NCBI RefSeq assembly: GCF_032062135.1
Contig: NC_092860.1
Location: forward strand, 2,107,611 to 2,171,610
Source of the DNA: Pyxicephalus adspersus
Lineage: Eukaryota > Chordata > Amphibia > Anura > Pyxicephalidae
Reading direction: 5' to 3'
Length of the DNA stretch: 64,000 nucleotides
Made by a program: the position numbers and the translations under genes. The notes beneath the pieces are model-generated. The model had not been told where the DNA came from. It searched no databases and was given only the letters and a program-made list of their open reading frames with translations. Numbering within the stretch: position 1 is the stretch's first letter; every line of letters begins with the position of its first letter. Positions 56,618 through 64,000 of the stretch are shown piece after piece.

Positions 56618-56905
56618 ACCTGGAGACTTCGGGCTGCTCCTTCTGCACATGCCCGGGAAATGTTACTCTTGCCTCGTGCAGTGTGAAATTGGTTATGTAC
56701 GCAGAAGCTGGAAGATGAAGATGGAAGATGGTGGTGCCCATGGGTTCCCTGGTGGTTCCTCCGAGCCAGGATGACGAGGAAATCCAGGAGGGTGCGGGAC
56801 CCAAACAAATACTGGTGTGGAGGGATTGAAGGATTCACTGAGGGAGCTGGAGAAAAGGAAAATAATATTTTTTTTTTGTTTTTTATGAAATTCCACGTTA
56901 AGTCT
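56618..56905. mobile_element. CpG-bearing MITE-like repeat, copy
   Basis: CTCCTTCTGCACATGCCCGG and GGAAGATGAAGATGGAAG relate it to the elements at 12987, 18320 and 31751. It ends ATTCCACGTTAA. Open frames inside are by-products. Confidence 0.5.
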
Positions 56906-57830
56906 GATGACCAACATCATTCAAACCACTATTGAGGCCAAGTCATTCTGGACAAGTCAAATTCAGATATATACAGCTTGCATTTATATATCTTTTATTA
57001 CTGCCCTTATTCAACTGAAAAATGATTCAAATGTTAGTTTATTTTCCATTGGATATATGACAGCTGGAATACACCTAGTTACTATAATCACAGCAGTTTT
57101 CTCTTGCCTCGAATCCCCTTTCTTCTTCGTGCAGATAGGTACAGTATAGTGACAAACCTGGCACAACAATTCTTACACTTCTGATCTGTGCCGTTTGTAT
57201 AAATTCCTTTTGTGCATGATGAATAGGACAGAATGCTCCGGTATTTTTGGACTGCTTGTGTATTGAAAGCAGCGCTGTATAAATAATTTAGCAGAAAAGA
57301 TCTAAGTAGAAAAATTGGTCTTTTACAGTACTGGCACCTCCTTGCCGGCTTTCATAACAGAAATTACACATTGCACTCCGCTTTCATTCCTCATGGACTA
57401 AAGCATCAATTTTCTATTTCAGAATATTTTCTATTTCCTTTTTTCCGCTTCAATAAAGATATTTGATTTTTATTTCTGAGGATTGACTGCTGTGCATGTG
57501 GCCGGCGCTGTGTGTTCCTAATCTGTGTAAGCTTTGCACTCAGCTGATACACCTGCTCATTGCCACTAACACTTGTAGTGTAGATATTGTCAAAAGGATC
57601 AGCTGGAGATATGTGATCTGAACAACTCTGTCAATGGAGTGATTGTTGTTGCCCTACATGATGGTACATTTATGGAGAATGGTGGAAAAATATCAGGCTG
57701 GTCTCTGGGTAACTGCACAAAATATTGAACCTCAAAGCAGAAGTACACGACATGATGGACGTGAGCTTTTCCCATCATTGGCATTGCACAGCTTACTTGT
57801 CTATTGTGTCAAACATTTACTTTTTCTATG
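56906..57830. other. Intergenic stretch with no recognised gene
   Basis: No exon or named repeat recognised. Confidence 0.5.
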
Positions 57831-57831
57831 G

Positions 57832-57980
57832 AAAAGGACCCCACTGGGAGGGGGGGGGTTGCACCAGTCAGAGCCGCAGACCATGTCTCCTGTATGGAAT
57901 TGCAGGCTTGGGGCGGTGGGTGGGTTGTCTCTCTAAACACGACCACTCACTCTGTGGGCGGGTTCTGGTGTCATGATGTC
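57832..57980. mobile_element. hAT-like MITE fragment related to 61091-61397
   Basis: CCAGTCAGAGCCGCAGACCA, TTGCAGGCTTGGGGCGGTGG and GTGGGCGGGTTCTGG are shared with 61091-61397. The family D element at 57990 inserted right beside it. Confidence 0.65.
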
Positions 57981-57989
57981 ACTCTAGGG

Positions 57990-58633
57990 CAGGGGGTGTT
58001 AAACTCTGGCCCGGGGGCTAAACCTGGCCCCCAACGTCCTTTTTTTTGGCCCCCAAAGAAATCCTAAATATGTACTGCAGCTGATCCGCCCCTGCATTGA
58101 AATAGCGTCGCTATACAATTCCCGGCATCACTGGTGTCTTTAGACCAGCGGGCTCTCTGCCTATAAGTGGCTCTGCATTTGACTGTTTTATAGACGCAAA
58201 AAATGCCGGGAATTTTAGTAGCGGCGATATTTCAATGAAGAGGGAGTTCCAGCGGCGGGGGCCACTCATAAGATTTAGCTCCGCATTGGCCGCGTCTGGC
58301 ATTTCCAGCGCTCCCCCTCAGCTGTACTTTTCCTTGCTACTCCAAGGCATGGACTTGAATGGTTGGATCATAGAAGAATATTGGTATTATTATTGTTAGC
58401 CTGTGCGGAAAGGTTAGCATTGAAATTTAACTCAGAATGCTACAAATAGAGAAAGAGGCATAAGATTTTTTTCTGAAATAACATTTTTTTGCCTGTTTCT
58501 CTAATATAAGCTTGTTCTAGATTGAATGTGAAGCAAAATTTCCTCAATTTTTAAAATAAATTTCAAGGTTGGCCCGCGACTTTATCTATGTTAATAATTT
58601 TGGCTCTCTGTGTATTTGAGTTTGACACCCCTG
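57990..58633. mobile_element. hAT-like MITE family D, copy 2, perfect CTCTAGGG duplication
   Basis: CAGGGGGTGTTAAACTC at the left and GAGTTTGACACCCCTG at the right are flanked by identical CTCTAGGG (57982-57989 and 58634-58641). The interior words GGGAATT-TAGTAGCGG and AATTCCCGGCATCACT are shared with 25209-25695. Confidence 0.88.
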
Positions 58634-58641
58634 CTCTAGGG

Positions 58642-59755
58642 AAAGTGACACATAGGCAGGGGTGTAGTGGGGTGGGCACATTTACATAACAATGATGCGC
58701 GTGCGTGCTCGCCATGGATAGTACTGTGGCCCCTCTTCTTTTTTTATGACTACACCCCCGGCTATATCCCTGGGACCTCCCATACTTGCTCTTGGTCCAC
58801 CGTGATCCTGCATCCATAGGAGTTACATTGTACATTGAGTTACTTCTATGTCGATTCCTGGCACCAGGCTCTACTCTACATGACACATATCTTGTGGCAG
58901 GGTTTTTTTGGGGGGGCTAAAGACACTTTGCATGTTTCTTCTTCCAAAATGTCTACCTGTTGATGACTTTTTGGGTTTATTCTCGCTTGCATATTATGCC
59001 AGACTTACCTCCAGAGTTACCCTCTTCTATCACTGACAGCTCCACAAATGGTAACTGGTGCCATCACAACTATCATGTCATCAAGCGTCTTCTTTTTATG
59101 AAGTGGCCTCTGATGAAGTTCTTCCTGCTTAGTGTATATACACTAAACAAATATTGCAGAACATACTGTAGCTCGGGACCTAAAGTGCAAATATCTTCCT
59201 GCATCTTCTTTTATGTATATGTGATTTCTCTACATCTTTTGCTGCTTCTTCAGCTATAACCCTTCAGTCATCAGATCAACAGTCATAAGACATAAGAAAG
59301 CAAAGCAAGGCATGACAATTCTGTATAGCTGCAGACAATACTGCCGACTATTCCTGTGCTTTCCATTTTCAGCTTTCACAGTTTAAGTTCTTTTTAGGTT
59401 TTCTACACCCGTTCTCCTTAGTACATTGGAAGCCCTTGTATTTGTCAATTACTGGTTCCTAAGCACTGCTGTACACACATTCCAAAAAATGGTGCTCAGT
59501 GTTTGGGACAATAAGTTAGCACGCCATTATTGATGTATGTTTTGTTGTAGGGCAGTTGTGCTAATGCTTCCCATAAAAAGCCTGAAGTTTGGGGTATATA
59601 GTATCATACTACAGGGCTATTGTGAAGTATGGAACTACACACATAGATGTTGATTTACTAAAAGGAGTTTAAGCAATTTTAATACATTTTGAGAAATATT
59701 GTTTTTTGATTTTTAGATTTCCTTGCATTTGAGTATTCTTTGAATAGTATTGCCA
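58642..59755. other. Intergenic stretch with no recognised gene
   Basis: No exon or named element recognised. The frame at 58960-59259 (+) has no known domain. Confidence 0.5.
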
Positions 59756-59758
59756 TAA

Positions 59759-60062
59759 CGGGCAGCACAGTGGCTCAGTGGTTAGCAGCGCTGGGTCCCA
59801 GGTTCAGGTCTCAGCCAGTACTCTATCTGCATGGAGTTTGCAGGTTCTCCCCATGTTTGTGTGGGTTTCCCCCAGGTACTCCGGTTTCCTCCCACATCCC
59901 TAAAACATGTAGTTTGGGTAATTGGCTTCCCCCCATAATTACCCTTAGACTGTATTAATGACATATAACTATGGTAGGGAGAGACAGCTAGTGACATGAC
60001 TATGGACTTTGTACAGCACTGGGTAATATGTCAGCGCTACATAAAAACTGCGTAATAATAAT
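59759..60062 (+). repeat. tRNA-derived SINE, near full length
   Basis: The head GGGCAGCACAGTGGCTCAGT then GGTTAGCAGC resembles a tRNA A box. GGTTCAGGTCTC sits where the B box is expected. The body GCATGGAGTTTGCAGGTTCT, GTACTCCGGTTTCCTCCCAC and CTTAGACTGTATTAATGACA leads to the tail CAGCGCTACATAAA and (TAA)n. Truncated copies are at 25893, 42478 and 52485. The same body is widespread in frogs and fish. The B box has drifted, so transcription is unlikely. Confidence 0.88.
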
Positions 60063-61085
60063 CACTGGCAAGTGTGAAATATTCATTGTAAGTAAATGAA
60101 GCCTAAACCCTTATAGTAAATTCCACATTTTCTGCTGCTACACATATAAAAAAGAAAAAGTTCATATGTTGACCTCTTAAAAAGGGGCCACAATTGGCAC
60201 GTGACCACCTCTCCTAGCTGACAGTTCTGAAAAGAAAAGAAAACTGATGGCTTAAAGTGACCCTGATCCCTAACATTAAAACATGTGACCAGGCAGGTCC
60301 TGTATTGCAGAGGGGACAGGTGATATCCCTTCTACAATAAAAAAACTTTACCTGCCTGATGGCTTTTTAAAGTTCAATAATCTGTCCTCGTTCTGTTGCC
60401 GGCACTGCCATTTTCATTGCAGAACTATTATTTGCTTTAACAGCTTCATTCATTCCTACTCAATGATTTACTTTCAATCTAGCAGTGAAAGTGATAGATA
60501 AATGCAGAACATTTTTATGCTTTATTTTAGTTTTTTTTTTTTAATGTGCAAATACTGTTAGTCATTATGGTGTCATTAGCTTGATATTTTGAAATAAAAC
60601 CGAAAAATCAATTTGCCACAGGTTTTTCCTAAATCTTTGTGTTTTCTCTTTAAAAATGGTTAACCACTCTAGAATTTATTCTTTTGGAAATAATAAAAAG
60701 TATTGCATCCAAATTGCTACTACTAATTAGCAGTTGGCGGACTGCTCTGGCACGCAGGATCACCACCCTGGCCATATATTTTCTTCACATTATTCCTGCA
60801 CGAAGCTACCTGTCAGCAATGCCAACCATTACACTTACCAAGTCAAGTTCTTCATTTATAGTCACTTCAGTTTTATTCTTCTATAGTTCTTGAAGTGTGT
60901 AAAAGCCAGGCACTAACCTAAGGTCTATGTTAGACTGGAGATTCTGCAGCCAATCTCCAGTGATTGCTAAAATTTATCTTGCAGTATTGCATGGAGTCAC
61001 GTCCTTTGTTGCAATAATAAGGAATATTGAGTAAGGGTGCCATGGTTTGAGCAGCAATACTGATAGACACCATATAGCCCCCTAA
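60063..61085. other. Intergenic stretch with no recognised gene
   Basis: No exon or named repeat recognised. Confidence 0.5.
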
Positions 61086-61090
61086 ACCAG

Positions 61091-61397
61091 CAGTCGCCAA
61101 CAGGTGCTCCGCGAGAAAAGTTTGGTAGCCTGTGGTTCTGGCCGGTGCGCCCCCCCCGGAGGGTCAGGAGAAGGACCCTGTTGGGGAGGGCGCACTGGCC
61201 AGAGCCGCCGGACCACGTCTCCCGTACGTATTGCAGGCTTAGGGTGGTGGTCGGGTTGTGTCTCTGGGTGGGTTCTGGCATAATGACGTCACTCTGGGAG
61301 AACTCTTTTCCCCTTTGAGTGACACATGGCTCCCCGCCATGCATCCGGAGTCTGTGCATTTAGTGGTCCGTAGGTCCGAAAAGGTTGGCGACCACTG
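61091..61397. mobile_element. hAT-like MITE, GTTGGCGACCACTG ends
   Basis: CAGTCGCCAACAGG at the left and GGTTGGCGACCACTG at the right form inverted termini. The interior has GGCCGGTGCGCCCCCC and ATGACGTCACTCTGGGAG, shared with the nested insert at 5028-5304 (which carries GTGACGTCATGATG). I find no clear target duplication. Confidence 0.75.
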
Positions 61398-61479
61398 CCC
61401 AATACAATACAAAGAGAGAAGGAAAAGGAGAGGACTTTAACGGCTCTATTTAACAATTACTTCAATTTTCAAAGTGTAA

Positions 61480-61905
61480 GGCCTAGGTCAGAACCAGTAT
61501 TTCCTAGACACCAGTCCCCCAATCTAAAGCTGCAGTCTTCGCCTATAGCAGCCCCCGGTAAGCCTCGGGAGACTGGTTGCGTCTCCCAGCACTTGGTTGC
61601 CCCCAGGACTTGGTGTGCAAGTGATGGTGTTGCTGGAGACAGGTGGGCAGTCGACCCGGAGCCCGCAGTACAGAGTACAAAATGTCAGAAAATCCAAAAA
61701 CAAGTCGAGGTCAAAAACACAGGAGATCAGTCCACCAAGCAAAGTACAAAGGGAAAAGCAAAAGCAGAGTCGGGATCACAAGCAGAGGTCGGTCCAGGCA
61801 GAGTTCAACGGATAGTCAGGGACAGGCACAGGTCAGTTACAGAATACTCAAAAATCACTCCAACACAGGTAAGCCCAGCAGACGCTATAACAGGCACATC
61901 TGACA
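61480..61905. repeat. Repeat in inverted relation to 26200-26420, with CAGG/GTC-rich tract
   Basis: GACACCAGTCCCCCAATC, GCAGTCTTCGCC and GCCCCCAGGACTTGG are complements of the 26.2-26.4 kb repeat. The following 250 bp are rich in GGTCA/CAGAG words like 5925-6345. Three overlapping open frames here follow from the low T content. Confidence 0.55.
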
Positions 61906-62185
61906 GGGAGCCAATGATAGCATGGGATCAGTGCAGAGGACGCCGAGGGAAAACCACAGCTACAAGGAAGCTGCAACCCTCAGGGCACTAATGCTAAAAC
62001 CCCAGTGCAGCCGCCGGAGGTAATAGGCTGCGCGCGCCCTCCTGTGGTGGGGCATCGCCTGGGATCGTAAGCCCAGAGAGCGCCTTCTAACACAATGACA
62101 ATAATATTCGAAAATGCAAATATTTTATTTATTAAAATCCTTTGAAAACAATAAGTAAAGTGATCCCAAATATTGTTCTTAATTG

Positions 62186-62232
62186 TTGTTCAACGCGTTT
62201 TGTAGACAAAGTCAACTTCAGCAGGACCCAAA
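62186..62232 (-). ncRNA. Hammerhead-like motif, drifted (HH11)
   Basis: The minus strand reads CTGCTGAAGTTGACTTTGTC, then TACAAAACGCGTTG. A stem of five pairs with one mismatch forms between GTTGAC and GTCTAC, and the ACGCGTT end is kept. The CTGANGA box is displaced or mutated. Confidence 0.4.
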
Positions 62233-63090
62233 CTTAAATAAAGATGACCAATACTTCTCACAGCAAAGACAGTTCCCCAAAATGACGGCTATATGGAGCC
62301 CAATGTGAAGAGAACTCTACTTGAAGAAGTAGAGACAACACCTCACTCACAACTTTTAGCGGTTGCTATTCTTATCCAAAATGCAGCTCATCCAATAACT
62401 GAAGATCAACCTATTCATAAGTGACAGTTTTTTTCCAGTAATCCCCACAGTTGCCTTATCTTTAAAGAAGTTGGCCAGTGCTCCTGTAAAAGTTCCTACG
62501 CCAATTGAAAGTAACACTCCTTGGTACTTGGCTTTCTGCTGCCAAACGCTTCCCTCACTGAACAAGCATTGCATCCTATAATCCTGATAACTGGGCTACC
62601 TACTAATCACGTTCTGACGGCTCTCTGGTAACAACAAATGAACTTTTAGGTCCATTGCCTCTAATCATCCTCTGCCACGCACCGATGATATGTTGCTCCA
62701 GTTTTTCTCCCTCCCCGGCTATTCAGTGTTGAGCGGTTTCTATTAGCAATAATGAAATTTCAGTGATTCTTGCCGCTGGTGAAGTGTCAAGCGTAAAGGC
62801 AGCGCTGACAAACAAGGCCAACGCTCTGTGGAAACGCTTTCAGATCATCAAGGGAAAATATGTAACATGTTGAAGCTGAACGCCCAACAAAAAGCTAAAT
62901 ACAGATATAAAATATACAGAAATGAGTTGTTTATAAGGATTTGATTTCCTTTCCATCTAATTCTGAGATTTACACACAACACAGACCTGTCAGGTAAAGG
63001 AAACTGATTCAGCAACGTTAAAAATGAAACCAGAATATGCAAACACTTAGTGTGTATGAACCTGCACAGATATATTCATTATAATGTGCA
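62233..63090. other. Intergenic stretch with no recognised gene
   Basis: The 72-codon minus-strand frame at 62356-62574 has no recognisable domain. Confidence 0.5.
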
Positions 63091-63092
63091 TC

Positions 63093-63245
63093 ATGTTTCT
63101 CAACCAGGGTTCCTCTACGGTTTCGATGGATTCCCTTGAGCAATGCCTCCCAGGTCAGTTTAAATGGCACTAATGATCTGTAAGGGAGACATTCTTCCCA
63201 CTGACCACAATGCTAATGTACTAAGAGCTATGGATATAGTAAATA
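63093..63245. mobile_element. hAT-like MITE family B, 3'-truncated copy
   Basis: GTTTCTCAACCAGGGTTCCT, GAGCAATGCCTCCCAGGTCA and ATTCTTCCCACTGACCACAA. It stops after the TATGGATATAGTAAATAT word. Confidence 0.75.
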
Positions 63246-63311
63246 TATAATACAACCTGCCACCAATTGGGCCCCTAACATGCTAATATAGTGGTTGTCC
63301 TTCATCAACAG

Positions 63312-63570
63312 CAACGTATCCCAACCAGGCTGTGGAAGTTGCTGAGGGTTCCTTGAGCAATGAGCAATTTGTACCTCTTAGGATTTTAGGTGACACCAAT
63401 GGTCTTTTTATCTGTAAGGGTGACATGCTTCCCAATATACAGGAATGTAAGAGGAATTCTTCCCACTGGTCACCATGAAAATATACTGTGATCTATGGAT
63501 ATAGTAAATATAGAAGGGCTCCCTAAAATCTGAAAGTTTTTAACAAGGGTTCCCCCATGTTAAAAAAGTA
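63312..63570. mobile_element. hAT-like MITE family B, copy next to 63093
   Basis: CAACCAGGCTGTGG at the left, GGGTTCCTTGAGCAATGAGC and TACAGGAATGTAAGAGGAA inside, and AAGGGTTCCCCCATGTTAAA at the right. It has the same orientation as the 63093 fragment. Confidence 0.75.
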
Positions 63571-64000
63571 AACTCTAATCTATACTAATAAAGCAAAACT
63601 TTTTGTTAATTCTGCTCTCCTTCACATCACAACCTGTTTCAGTAGGGTTTGATAAATAAATGGTACCCCCGACCTACAAAAAGAAAGCTGATTTTAGGAA
63701 CGAATATGCTGGGTGTTGAACTAGCTAACACATAAACCAGATTGGTTTTAATTATTTTTTTCTTTTTGCAGATTGCTAATGTCAAAAAGTATTCCATCGT
63801 CTGCAGCAGATAAACTACAGCAACTATCTAATCCATAAAATATCCACCACCGTGACATTTGTATATCCGCACCGCGCACGGTTAATAAATGCCGCCCCGC
63901 GCAGGTAATAAATGCTAACTTACGCCTTTGCTCTCCTAATAAAACCAGGGATGGAAATTATCTGTAGTTATACAGGAGTGTTTTGCAGTAATCCCTAATT
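63571..64000. other. Final stretch with no recognised gene
   Basis: TCTTTTTGCAG at about 63763-63773 resembles a splice acceptor, but all following frames close within about 20 codons. I see no exon. Confidence 0.45.

Noticed and set aside
59759..59835. Possible functional tRNA gene at the SINE head
   Set aside because: A-box and B-box-like words are present, but no cloverleaf closes, and the sequence continues into the conserved SINE body.
62356..62574. 72-codon minus-strand frame with a glycine/alanine-rich hydrophobic stretch
   Set aside because: Looked membrane-like at first, but there is no known family or gene context.
63763..63840. Splice-acceptor-like TCTTTTTGCAG near the right edge
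   Set aside because: All downstream frames stop within about 20 codons.
1..64000. CRISPR arrays, prophage or bacterial operons
   Set aside because: No spaced identical short repeats, ribosome-binding sites or operon-like coding density; the DNA is vertebrate in character.

Overview
The window looks like non-coding-rich vertebrate nuclear DNA, most probably from a frog. Coding exons are short and widely spaced with GT-AG introns, and no bacterial-style gene is visible. The repeats (L2/CR1-type LINEs, a tRNA-derived SINE, hAT, piggyBac-like and pogo-like MITEs, Penelope-like remnants) are those I associate with amphibian genomes. The species-level assignment is inference.

Only one protein gene can be named: PCTP (phosphatidylcholine transfer protein, STARD2), on the + strand. 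Five exons (11139-11256, 15633-15712, 15889-16060, 16743-16810, 21643-21711) join in frame into 168 residues. They match human residues ~48 to the C-terminus without an indel until the last few residues, and every phospholipid-contact residue I checked is kept. The first exon (about 47 residues) was not found and is probably left of the window. The intron at 15713-15888 has a textbook U12-type donor and branch site, so it is probably removed by the minor spliceosome. Several poly(A) signals lie about 1.0-1.1 kb after the stop codon.

The rest, about 22.9-64 kb and 1-11 kb, is intergenic or intronic DNA built from layered transposons. There are three L2/CR1-type LINE copies (29.2-31.1 kb minus, 34.7-36.0 kb plus, 56.1-56.6 kb minus) and about twelve copies of one foldback MITE. 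At least three hAT elements have 8-bp target duplications around a CTAG core, and there is one nested hAT-in-hAT insertion. A TTAA-flanked piggyBac-like foldback and two pogo-like elements sit alongside several satellite-like arrays. A possible exon with a strong splice donor lies at 43963-44054. In mammals ANKFN1 follows PCTP, but I cannot tie the exon to that gene.

The most interesting pattern is a set of eleven scattered hammerhead-ribozyme-like motifs on both strands, of the form CTGANGA, stem II, GAAAC, two bases, GTH. One (42911-42958, minus) has a fully intact core, and two (41461-41520 and 50161-50234, plus) keep an extended stem I with 8-bp perfect outer helices. A Penelope-like reverse-transcriptase remnant at 52034-52390 fits the known link between hammerheads and Penelope-like retroelements.
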